Part shown: piece after piece, positions 1-5,748 of the stretch
Layout of the letters: each line of letters starts with the position of its first letter
Position numbering within the stretch: position 1 is the stretch's first letter
Assembly (NCBI GenBank): GCA_021810985.1
Contig: JAJZQA010000123.1
Coordinates: 1-7,535 of the forward strand
Direction: 5' to 3'
DNA: 7,535 nt
DNA from: Deltaproteobacteria bacterium
GTDB taxonomy: Bacteria; Desulfobacterota; Desulfuromonadia; Geobacterales; Geobacteraceae
Program-made: the position numbers and the translations under genes
Notes under the pieces: generated by a model
What the model was told of the DNA's origin: nothing
The model's input: the letters and a program-made list of their open reading frames with translations, nothing else
Database searches by the model: none

Positions 1-522
1 GAGAAGCGTACCGTCCTGAGTGGTGAAATATGCCTGCCAAGCTTCCGGATCGAGCATCAGCGTCATGTTGTTGGAATAGATGAAGGCGATAGTCAGGAAA
101 ATCAGCAGCGGCAAGGCTATCAGGAATACCGCCAGCGGTTTTTCCAGACGTAGGAATTTAAAGTCAAAGAGATAGGCCGCGTAATAGGCCAGGAGCAGGA
201 GCGGCACCACCGCCAGCCAGTAGACCCCCATCATGATGGAGCCGGTGTAAAAAAACTGCCCGTAGGCAACCTGAAGAAACAGGAGCGCGGCAACACCAAG
301 ATTTACCGCGAAGGCAATCAGGAAGGGGATTACCTTGGCAAGTTCATAGGCAAGCCCTTGCAGGGTTTGATCCTTTTTCAGCAGAGCGTAGGCGGCTATG
401 GCGGTGGTCCCGACCATGGCATTCATCAGGATAAGGTGCAAGGGAAAGACCAGCAGCAGCAGAAAATTGAAAAGTTCCCAGGCAGCGGGAAACGTATCGG
501 GTGCCGGTATCAGGGCAGTCAT
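1..522 (-). CDS. Polytopic membrane protein, probable second CydA-fold subunit (3' end outside the window)
   Basis: The first 174 residues are present; the C-terminus lies beyond the left edge. Four hydrophobic segments are visible, at about residues 17-47, 62-86, 96-119 and 130-150. The start is ATG at 522-520. It overlaps the stop of the upstream cytochrome gene (ATGA), and an AAGGAG ribosome site lies 7 nt upstream, so translational coupling is likely. By eye it resembles the N-terminal half of the upstream CydA-like protein. The segment with His29 (FPLHLILMNAMVG) matches that protein's TM1 around His24, TM3 ends in LFDF against CFD, and the Asn-Met-Leu-x-Pro stretch after TM4 is shared. 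The two glutamates of TM3 are not kept. It carries no CXXCH in the visible part. I infer a partner subunit of a bd-like complex in the inner membrane. A CydB-type or unrelated membrane subunit remains possible. Confidence 0.6.
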   Translation of the reverse strand, partial: MTALIPAPDTFPAAWELFNFLLLLVFPLHLILMNAMVGTTAIAAYALLKKDQTLQGLAYELAKVIPFLIAFAVNLGVAALLFLQVAYGQFFYTGSIMMGVYWLAVVPLLLLAYYAAYLFDFKFLRLEKPLAVFLIALPLLIFLTIAFIYSNNMTLMLDPEAWQAYFTTQDGTLL

Positions 523-2297
523 CGCGATTCTCCTTGCAGTGAACGATAGAGAAAACCGGCCAGGGCCTCCTTTTCGGCAGCAGGTACTTGCAGAGGCGGC
601 ATCCCGCCCTTGAGTTTCTCCAGGTGGTCGAGAGAAACTCGAACCTGATCCTTGGTCCAACCGGACATCTTCGGCACGAGCGGGTTCGCTCCACCACGCA
701 GGGTGTGACAAACGGCGCAGCTTCTTTCGAATACCTCCGCTCCTTCTTCCGCGCTTTCAGGATCGCCGGCGGTCTGGAGCCCATGGAGATAATCGGCGAT
801 CAGATCTTTTTCCCGCGGCGTCCCCTGGAAATCGGGCATGGCACTCTGAAGCTTGTTCAAATTGTCGAGTGCCCAGCGGATTTTACTCCTGTCCCAGCCG
901 GCGGTCCGCGACTTCACGAGACTCTCGGGATGACAGAGCACACAATGACGAGCAAACAGCTGTCCGCCCTCCGACTGAGCTGTTTGGGACTGCTCCCGCG
1001 GCACGGCAACGTCCTTTCCGTGCAATCCCTTGATGATAAAATAGGCCAGGGCCTTGCGCTCCGCCTCGTTGCCGGCAAAAGGCGGCATAAAGTACCTGAT
1101 GTCATGCATTCTGCCGAGGTAATTCAGCAAGGCCGGATAGTCCATGGCCGCGGTCCTGAGGACAATCGGGTTATTCAGACCACGCACGGTGTGACAGGCA
1201 TAGCACTGGTTCCGGAAAATCTCGCGGCCCGCTTCCAGTTGATCGCCCTCCCCTACCGCCCGGGTGGAAACCCAGCGGGCTTCGTGCAGGAAACCCTCCC
1301 GGTTGATTTCTTCAAGATCCTTTTCAAAGATGGTGTTGGAATAGAGGTAGCCATCTATGACATAAGGGCGCCGTGACGCCTCGCGAGTCCATTCAAAGGC
1401 CCCCATAAACAGAAACGCGCTGACAAAAACAAGGAAAGATACCGATTTTGAATGATACGCCGGTTTCGCAAGCAGAAGGATGAGAGTCCCGGCAAGCAGC
1501 AGAATCACCCCGAGCAGACCATACTGCACCGCCAGCCGTATCGTTGGTGAGGCGCCTTCCACCAGACCGCGGGCCTGACTCGGCAAAATTGACAGGTACC
1601 AGTAACCGGACGGCACTGCCGCAAGGAGTGAGACCAGAACCCAGCGGGCCGAATAGCGCGTCATAACCGTTTTCAGATCCTTATCACGCAGAAATGCCGT
1701 GGTGATAAAGGCGTAGACCCCGGCAAGCATCAAGGAAACGAATGTCCGGAAAAAAAGTGCCGGCCAGAAGGAAGGGTTAAAGAAACCGGACCAGAAAGAT
1801 CCGTCCGCCAGCCAATTGCCCGGAGTGAGCATGAATCCGACAATGCCGTTGATGACGAAGAGACTCAACCAGGCGGCAATAAAATAGATCCAGCCCACTT
1901 TCTGGTGAGTTTTCGGCGCCATAGTGTCGAAACAGTAGTAGTAGACAAAGATGGCAACAATCTCGACCAGGAAGAATACCCATTCCGTGGCCCAGCCAAA
2001 GACAAAGGTGTGAATCAGAACCGAGGTGGCCGCCGGGTTGACCAGGGAAATGACGAACCAGATCCCGACTCCGGTTATCCCGCCCAGAACCATGGTGACA
2101 AGCAGAAAAAACTTTGCGTGCTTTTTGGTGAAATTCAGCATTGCGGGGTTATTCTCGCGCAACCCCTTCCGCTCCGCCAGGACCAGGTAGAGCCCGCCGC
2201 CCACCGCGAAATGAGACAGAAAAACGTGAATAATGGATATCAGGGCAATAAGGATACCACCGCCAATGTCGGGCAAATACCACACGGGATAGTTCAT
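519..2297 (-). CDS. Cytochrome bd subunit I (CydA)-like membrane protein fused to three c-type haem domains
   Basis: The protein has 592 residues. Residues 1-310 form a polytopic CydA-like core, and the rest is a soluble C-terminal part with CXXCH sites at Cys365-His369, Cys452-His456 and Cys527-His531. Each site is followed by a plausible axial Met (Met404, Met487, Met566). CydA-like landmarks run in order: His24 in TM1 (E. coli His19), LGGITGVGIWF in TM2, Glu105 and a second acidic Glu112 in TM3 (near E. coli Glu99/Glu107), NGIVGFMLTPGNW in TM4, and a REASRRPY motif at 305-312 in place of GRQPW. The haem b558 ligands His186 and Met393 align with Arg184 and Ala256. The usual long Q-loop is absent: only a short PSGYWYLSILP region stands there. 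I infer an inner-membrane oxidase or electron-transfer subunit with periplasmic haems c, not a standard quinol oxidase. The ATG has GAGGAA 5 nt upstream. It heads an operon with the next membrane gene. Confidence 0.85.
   Translation of the reverse strand: MNYPVWYLPDIGGGILIALISIIHVFLSHFAVGGGLYLVLAERKGLRENNPAMLNFTKKHAKFFLLVTMVLGGITGVGIWFVISLVNPAATSVLIHTFVFGWATEWVFFLVEIVAIFVYYYCFDTMAPKTHQKVGWIYFIAAWLSLFVINGIVGFMLTPGNWLADGSFWSGFFNPSFWPALFFRTFVSLMLAGVYAFITTAFLRDKDLKTVMTRYSARWVLVSLLAAVPSGYWYLSILPSQARGLVEGASPTIRLAVQYGLLGVILLLAGTLILLLAKPAYHSKSVSFLVFVSAFLFMGAFEWTREASRRPYVIDGYLYSNTIFEKDLEEINREGFLHEARWVSTRAVGEGDQLEAGREIFRNQCYACHTVRGLNNPIVLRTAAMDYPALLNYLGRMHDIRYFMPPFAGNEAERKALAYFIIKGLHGKDVAVPREQSQTAQSEGGQLFARHCVLCHPESLVKSRTAGWDRSKIRWALDNLNKLQSAMPDFQGTPREKDLIADYLHGLQTAGDPESAEEGAEVFERSCAVCHTLRGGANPLVPKMSGWTKDQVRVSLDHLEKLKGGMPPLQVPAAEKEALAGFLYRSLQGESR
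530..535 (-). promoter_or_regulatory. Ribosome binding site of the downstream membrane subunit
   Basis: AAGGAG on the minus strand lies 7 nt before the ATG at 522. It sits inside the last codons of the CydA-like gene and fixes the start that overlaps the previous stop. Confidence 0.7.
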
Positions 2298-2301
2298 GAA
2301 G

Positions 2302-2307
2302 TTCCTC
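2302..2307 (-). promoter_or_regulatory. Ribosome binding site of the CydA-like gene
   Basis: GAGGAA on the minus strand lies 4-5 nt upstream of the ATG at 2297. It supports the chosen start, which begins MNYPVWYLPD just before the first membrane segment. Confidence 0.6.
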
Positions 2308-2351
2308 GTTGTTGATTGTTTCCGGTAATGAAAACAGCATCGTTCCCAGAG

Positions 2352-2360
2352 ATTGTAGCA
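2352..2360 (-). promoter_or_regulatory. Possible extended -10 promoter for the cytochrome operon
   Basis: The minus strand reads TGCTACAAT, an extended -10 (TGn plus TACAAT), about 55 nt upstream of the CydA-like ATG. No good -35 is seen at 16-18 bp, so the call rests on the extended -10 alone. Confidence 0.3.
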
Positions 2361-2480
2361 TTTATTTCCGGATGCGCTTCCCCCAACAACTGATTTCCGT
2401 CACGTCTCATGCAGGTGTACATCTGTAAAGGTATCAGCGAGGTTCATCCGCATGATTCATGCCCAGTGGAAGTCAGCACC

Positions 2481-2508
2481 TTGTTATCACGCTTTAAAGT
2501 CGTAAACT
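2481..2508 (+). promoter_or_regulatory. Possible promoter of the lipoprotein gene
   Basis: TTGTTA (2481-2486) and TAAACT (2503-2508) are separated by 16 bp, each matching 4 of 6 consensus bases. An AT-rich run (TTATATATATG) directly follows and could provide an alternative -10. The site is 52 nt upstream of the start codon. The rest of the 262-bp divergent gap holds nothing else I can name. Confidence 0.25.
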
Positions 2509-2547
2509 TATATATATGAAATAGCACCGAGACTACATGGGGGGACG

Positions 2548-2553
2548 AGGAGG
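2548..2553 (+). promoter_or_regulatory. Strong ribosome binding site of the lipoprotein gene
   Basis: A perfect AGGAGG lies 6 nt before the ATG at 2560. It argues that this small, low-complexity reading frame is truly translated. Confidence 0.75.
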
Positions 2554-2559
2554 ATCATC

Positions 2560-2904
2560 ATGAAAAAGTGCGTAATTTTCTCATTGTTCGCGTTACTGAT
2601 ACTTTCAGCCTGTGTTGTGTCACCAGGACCTTCGGAATACGGCGGGGTGACGGTCTCGCCACTTCCGGCAGTCGTTGTGCTGGGCACAGACCCCTATTAC
2701 TATCAGAACGGTTACTACTATTTCTACCAGAACAATAATTGGAGTTATTCAAAATCACGCAGCGGACCCTGGAGTAATCTGCCGAGATCACATTGGCCGA
2801 AAGAGATCAGACATAGGGACAGAGATCATCATCAGGACCGGGACCGGGATCGATACGATGACCGGAATCGATACGATGATCGGGACAGGGATTACCGCAG
2901 GTAG
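2560..2904 (+). CDS. Small Tyr-rich lipoprotein with an Arg/Asp-rich tail
   Basis: The product has 114 residues. It has a classic lipoprotein signal: MKKC, a hydrophobic core to residue 15, and lipobox LSAC with the lipidated Cys at 18. The +2 residue is Val, so outer-membrane sorting is likely. Residues 46-73 are aromatic and Asn-rich (PYYYQNGYYYFYQNNNWSYS, then SGPW), a pattern I associate with small uncharacterised envelope proteins of deltaproteobacteria. The last 31 residues (84-114) contain only Arg, Asp, His, Gln, Tyr and Asn, largely as RD and RYDD repeats. The gene stands alone, divergent from the cytochrome operon and convergent with ylqF, with 68 bp after its stop and no clear terminator. 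Function is unknown; surface, polyanion or metal interaction is only a guess. The strong Shine-Dalgarno and lipobox make it a real gene. Confidence 0.85.
   Translation: MKKCVIFSLFALLILSACVVSPGPSEYGGVTVSPLPAVVVLGTDPYYYQNGYYYFYQNNNWSYSKSRSGPWSNLPRSHWPKEIRHRDRDHHQDRDRDRYDDRNRYDDRDRDYRR
2849..2884 (+). repeat. Two tandem 18-bp repeats encoding RYDDRN/RYDDRD
   Basis: Two adjacent 18-bp units (2849-2866 and 2867-2884), each starting ATCGATACGATGA, differ at only two positions. They lie inside the lipoprotein tail and stay in frame, so copy-number change would lengthen or shorten the Arg/Asp tail by six residues without a frameshift. Confidence 0.75.
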
Positions 2905-2972
2905 GGGAAGTGCGTGGGATACAACATGCGGAGAGGCGCCCGCAGCGAACGAAACAGGCACGTATGCTTGTG

Positions 2973-3821
2973 TCACTCGGTTGCGGGCAATTCCTTGAGC
3001 GGCTCTTCGAGGCTGATTCTGCCAATCTTGCCGGCCCGCAGTTCCCGCAGAAAGGCCTCTGAGGCCCGGTGCAGATCCACAACCCCGCCAGTGGCCAAAA
3101 GTCCCCGCTTCCGTCCGACAGCGACCATCAGGTCGTGGGCGGATTCGGGCAACTCCTGCAGGGCGTAGCGATCTTTCAGCAGCTCGGGGTAGCGGCGCAG
3201 CAGGTACTCTCCGGCAAAAAGGCCGACCGATGTATAATCCAGGGCATTGTCGCCAATGGCGCCGCTGGCGGCCAAGCGATAGGCCCCCTGCTGGTCTTCC
3301 ATATCCGGCCAAAGCATTCCGGGTGTGTCGGACAGCACGATGCCGTTGCGCAGGTCGATCTGCTGAGTAGATTTTGTGATTGCCGGACGATCTCCCACTT
3401 TGGCAACACTTCTCCCCGCGAGAGTATTGATCAGAGTTGATTTGCCCACATTGGGGATGCCCACCACCATCGCGCGAACCGGAAAACCGGGTTGGCCGCG
3501 ACGCGGCACGAGATCCTTGCAAAGCTTGATCAACGGTTTCGTGTCCGCATGTTTTTTTGCCGATAGCGGCAAAGCACGCACTCCCGCCTGCAAGTGAAAG
3601 TCCCGCACCCAGGCCTTGGTAACGGCCGGGTCTGCCAGGTCATTTTTATTCAGCACCTTGATCCAGACCTTGTTATTGCGTAACGCCGCAAGTTTGTGGT
3701 TGGAGCTGGAAACAGGCAGACGGGCATCCAGCACCTCGATAACCACATCTATCTTCCTGATCTGCTCTTCAATCTGCTCCAGGGCTTTGCCCATATGTCC
3801 GGGAAACCAACGTATCGTCAT
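2973..3821 (-). CDS. ylqF: Ribosome biogenesis GTPase YlqF/RbgA
   Basis: The protein has 282 residues, normal for the family. It is a circularly permuted GTPase whose motifs run G4-G5-G1-G2-G3. These are NKND at 58-61, SAK at 87-89, GIPNVGKS at 121-128, the Thr-containing PAITKST at 146-152 and DTPG at 165-168. The N-terminal WFPGHM with a following Lys is the family hallmark. Residues about 180-270 are the helical C-terminal domain. In B. subtilis the homologue drives a late step of 50S assembly as a cytoplasmic, ribosome-stimulated GTPase; I transfer that role. The ATG at 3821 has only a weak AGGA 11 nt upstream. The gene follows the Bax inhibitor-1 gene by 87 bp on the same strand, with a hairpin between them, and converges with the lipoprotein gene. 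Confidence 0.93.
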   Translation of the reverse strand: MTIRWFPGHMGKALEQIEEQIRKIDVVIEVLDARLPVSSSNHKLAALRNNKVWIKVLNKNDLADPAVTKAWVRDFHLQAGVRALPLSAKKHADTKPLIKLCKDLVPRRGQPGFPVRAMVVGIPNVGKSTLINTLAGRSVAKVGDRPAITKSTQQIDLRNGIVLSDTPGMLWPDMEDQQGAYRLAASGAIGDNALDYTSVGLFAGEYLLRRYPELLKDRYALQELPESAHDLMVAVGRKRGLLATGGVVDLHRASEAFLRELRAGKIGRISLEEPLKELPATE

Positions 3822-3877
3822 CGTGTTTCAATTCCTGATGGCAGGATCTTCAAATTCTGCCGGTGTAAGGGTGAGGC

Positions 3878-3903
3878 TGGCAACAGCTGCACAGCTCTTG
3901 CCA
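3878..3903 (-). terminator. Hairpin just after the Bax inhibitor-1 gene, possible terminator or processing site
   Basis: A 26-bp dyad has arms TGGCAA/TTGCCA and AGCTG/CAGCT with one mismatch between them. It starts 5 nt after the Bax inhibitor-1 stop codon. No T-run follows on the minus strand, so it is not a textbook intrinsic terminator. It could stabilise the 3' end or reduce read-through into ylqF. Confidence 0.4.
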
Positions 3904-3908
3904 AGAAA

Positions 3909-4604
3909 TCAGCGCCTGCTTCCAAGCAAACGCAGGAGCATGAGAAAGAGGTTGATGAAATCTAGATAGAGGGTCAGCGCTCCAAGAATTGCTGGCTTGC
4001 GCCCTTCCACGCCGGTTGCTGCCATGGCTTTGATCTTCCAGGTGTCGTACGCCGTCAATCCGGTAAAAACAATCACCCCGATCACGGAAATAATCCAGGA
4101 GACCGCGCTGCTGCCGACAAAGATATTGACCAACGAGGCGATCACCACACCGATCAAACCCATGAAAAGGAAACTCCCCCAACCGCTCAGATCTCGCTTC
4201 GTTACGTAGCCGAACACGCTCATGGCAGCGAACGTTGCCGCCGTGATCACAAAGGTCGAGGTTATGGATTCAGCGGTGTAAATTACAAAAATGACCGACA
4301 TGGTAACGCCGTTCATTGCGGCATAGAGCAGAAACAGGAAAGACGCTACGGAAGCGCTGATTTTGTTAATGGCTCGGGAAATGCCGATCACCAGACCGAT
4401 TTCTCCGATAATCAAAGCATAGAAGACCAGGCGGTTGCCGATAATGGCGCTGAACAGGGCCGGCGAGGAGATCGTCGCCATGGCCATCAGCGCGGTAAGC
4501 AGCAGGCCGCCGCCCATCCAGGCATAAACTTGCCGGATAAGTGTATTCTGGGCGATTACGATCTGGTCGGCTGTTCGTGGATAGTTCACATCGTATTGAT
4601 TCAC
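3909..4604 (-). CDS. Bax inhibitor-1/YccA family membrane protein
   Basis: The product has 231 residues and about seven hydrophobic segments after a polar N-terminus of about 24 residues. Family signatures near the C-terminus are TAYDTWKIK (Asp187) and ALTLYLDFINLFLMLLRLLG (Asp215). Acidic residues in these two places form the di-aspartyl pH sensor of the B. subtilis homologue YetJ, a Ca2+-leak channel; I infer the same pair here. The start is GTG at 4604, chosen because AAGGAG lies 6 nt upstream and the next residues (NQYDVNYPRTADQ) match the usual cytosolic leader. Bacterial members are linked to ion leak and to regulation of membrane proteases, but the exact role in this organism is not known. 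It lies between cvfB (132 bp upstream) and ylqF. A palindrome resembling a LexA box sits about 110 bp before the start. Confidence 0.93.
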   Translation of the reverse strand: MNQYDVNYPRTADQIVIAQNTLIRQVYAWMGGGLLLTALMAMATISSPALFSAIIGNRLVFYALIIGEIGLVIGISRAINKISASVASFLFLLYAAMNGVTMSVIFVIYTAESITSTFVITAATFAAMSVFGYVTKRDLSGWGSFLFMGLIGVVIASLVNIFVGSSAVSWIISVIGVIVFTGLTAYDTWKIKAMAATGVEGRKPAILGALTLYLDFINLFLMLLRLLGSRR

Positions 4605-4610
4605 AAGGTG

Positions 4611-4616
4611 CTCCTT
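4611..4616 (-). promoter_or_regulatory. Ribosome binding site deciding the GTG start of the Bax inhibitor-1 gene
   Basis: AAGGAG on the minus strand lies 6 nt before GTG at 4604. No in-frame ATG lies at comparable spacing, so GTG is the supported initiator. Confidence 0.7.
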
Positions 4617-4712
4617 TCGTCCGTTAGTTCTTCACGGTGGACTGTATGTCGAGAAATGTCAAGCTTGGAGCTGTTGCAATGCCGTAAATACCCAGGGTGT
4701 TTCCAAAAGTGT

Positions 4713-4732
4713 ACCTGTATATGTATCCAGGT
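4713..4732 (-). promoter_or_regulatory. 20-bp imperfect palindrome with a LexA-like CTG-N10-CAG core
   Basis: The arms ACCTG (4713-4717) and CAGGT (4728-4732) flank an AT-rich centre with a further ATA/TAT match; 8 of 10 base pairs are symmetric. The 16-bp core (4715-4730) reads CTGTATATGTATCCAG, which differs at two positions from the E. coli LexA consensus core. It begins 4 nt after the cvfB stop codon and about 108 nt before the Bax inhibitor-1 start. A repressor operator is the likeliest reading; a terminator is unlikely because the loop is too small and no T-run follows. Confidence 0.35.
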
Positions 4733-4736
4733 GCGG

Positions 4737-5591
4737 TTAGCTATTGGAACCTTTTCCCGTCAGCCGGACCCCGTCAGTAGTCAGCGTCACAAAGCCGTCC
4801 TTGTAGAGACCACCTACCGCCTTTTTAAAGGTTTTTTTACTCATGCCCAGCGCCTGTTGAATAGCCGCCGGGGAACTCTGATCGTGCAGGGGCAAACTAC
4901 CACCCTGTTTTTCCAAAGCGTTCAGGATCACCTGCCGGGCATCCGCAACCCCCTCAGCCCCAACCTTGCGCAGCGTGACATCAAGCTTGCCGTCTTCCCG
5001 CAGACGTTTCACATATCCGGTAAGGTGCTGACCGACCGTGGCACCGGCCGGCAACTCGTCACGGTAGAGCAAGGCAGGGTAGCGATGATTGACAATAACC
5101 TTGGCACCGAGATCGGTGAACTGCCAGATGAGGAATTCCACCGGCTGCCCATCGCGAAGATCTGGCCACTCGAAGTCCAGGCAGTCCTCGATATGGGCGT
5201 TGGCAAAGGGACGGCCCTGCGGATCGAGCTCGACCATGACCAGGTAGCTTTCGCCAACCTGCATCCGCTCCGGCTGAAGACTGAACGGTGCGAGCAAGTC
5301 CTTGGCCAGACCCCAGTCGAGAAAAGCCCCATGGGGACCAACCGACTGCACCCTCAAACAGGCAAATTCGCCGGCCTGGGCAAGCGGCTGCCGACAGGTA
5401 GCCTGCAGCTCCCCGGCCACATCCCGATAGAGGAAAGCTTCCAGATATTCCCCCGTCACGGTATCACGTGCCTCCCGCCGCGGAAGGTGCGCCAACTGAT
5501 CTCCGGCCTCCAGCCAGATGCCGCTCGCATCTATGCGGGCAACCCTCAGTGTCAACAGACGGCAGAGTTCCGATTGCTTACTATTCTTCAT
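4737..5591 (-). CDS. cvfB: CvfB/YitL-type S1 RNA-binding protein
   Basis: The product has 284 residues, the usual length for CvfB. Three S1-like OB-fold regions are recognisable, at about residues 10-65, 72-136 and 145-208. The second carries GPHGAFLDWGLAKDLLAPF and the third ends in GYVKRLREDGKLDVTLRKVG, both typical. The C-terminus (about 225-281) is a winged helix, including ALGMSKKTFKKAVGGLYK and a closing VRLTGKG. In Gram-positives CvfB binds RNA and affects virulence gene expression; the cytoplasmic RNA-binding role is transferable, the target is not known. The ATG has AAGGAGG 5 nt upstream. The gene is divergent from the DTW gene and is followed by the Bax inhibitor-1 gene on the same strand. 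Confidence 0.88.
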   Translation of the reverse strand: MKNSKQSELCRLLTLRVARIDASGIWLEAGDQLAHLPRREARDTVTGEYLEAFLYRDVAGELQATCRQPLAQAGEFACLRVQSVGPHGAFLDWGLAKDLLAPFSLQPERMQVGESYLVMVELDPQGRPFANAHIEDCLDFEWPDLRDGQPVEFLIWQFTDLGAKVIVNHRYPALLYRDELPAGATVGQHLTGYVKRLREDGKLDVTLRKVGAEGVADARQVILNALEKQGGSLPLHDQSSPAAIQQALGMSKKTFKKAVGGLYKDGFVTLTTDGVRLTGKGSNS

Positions 5592-5596
5592 GTGCC

Positions 5597-5603
5597 CCTC
5601 CTT
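5597..5603 (-). promoter_or_regulatory. cvfB ribosome binding site within a small GC hairpin
   Basis: AAGGAGG lies 5 nt before the cvfB ATG. On the mRNA, four C (opposite 5605-5608) can pair with four G (opposite 5595-5598), closing a 6-nt loop that contains most of the Shine-Dalgarno. This may partly mask it. Confidence 0.55.
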
Positions 5604-5666
5604 CGGGGGATTCGGTTTTTGTATTTACTAATGCGCCCGGCACGTTTCGGCCGTGCATCAGGTAAC

Positions 5667-5675
5667 GTTATACCA
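5667..5675 (-). promoter_or_regulatory. Possible extended -10 promoter of cvfB
   Basis: The minus strand reads TGGTATAAC, an extended -10 (TGn plus TATAAC), about 75 nt upstream of the cvfB start. The -35 region at 17 bp is poor. The divergent 157-bp gap must also hold the promoter of the DTW gene, which I could not place. Confidence 0.35.
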
Positions 5676-5748
5676 GAGAACGCCGGATTTCCACGCTGGA
5701 AAAGAATCGGCAATTTCACTCACGACAGAAATGTGCTAGGGTGAGGTA

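Noticed and set aside
588..1376. A 262-residue plus-strand reading frame opposite the cytochrome gene
   Set aside because: It lies fully antisense to the CydA-like/cytochrome c gene, shows no family features, and exists because that gene is GC-rich in a favourable frame.
2451..2461. 11-bp palindrome CATGATTCATG in the divergent promoter region
   Set aside because: Short, not near a clear promoter element and not matching a regulator motif I know; likely chance.
2938..2988. Inverted repeat GCCCGCA/TGCGGGC between the lipoprotein gene and ylqF as a terminator
   Set aside because: The 7-bp arms are 37 nt apart, one arm is within ylqF and no T-run follows.
2788..3522. A 244-residue minus-strand reading frame
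   Set aside because: It overlaps ylqF in another frame and the lipoprotein gene on the other strand; its Arg/Gly/Ser-rich composition is typical of a shadow frame.
4657..4662. Perfect TTGACA (-35) on the minus strand upstream of the Bax inhibitor-1 gene
   Set aside because: No acceptable -10 lies 16-18 bp downstream; the nearest candidate, TACAGT, is only 10 bp away.
4530..5744. A 404-residue plus-strand reading frame
   Set aside because: It is antisense to cvfB and the start of the Bax inhibitor-1 gene; its translation has no recognisable motif and the minus-strand genes have clear family signatures and ribosome sites.
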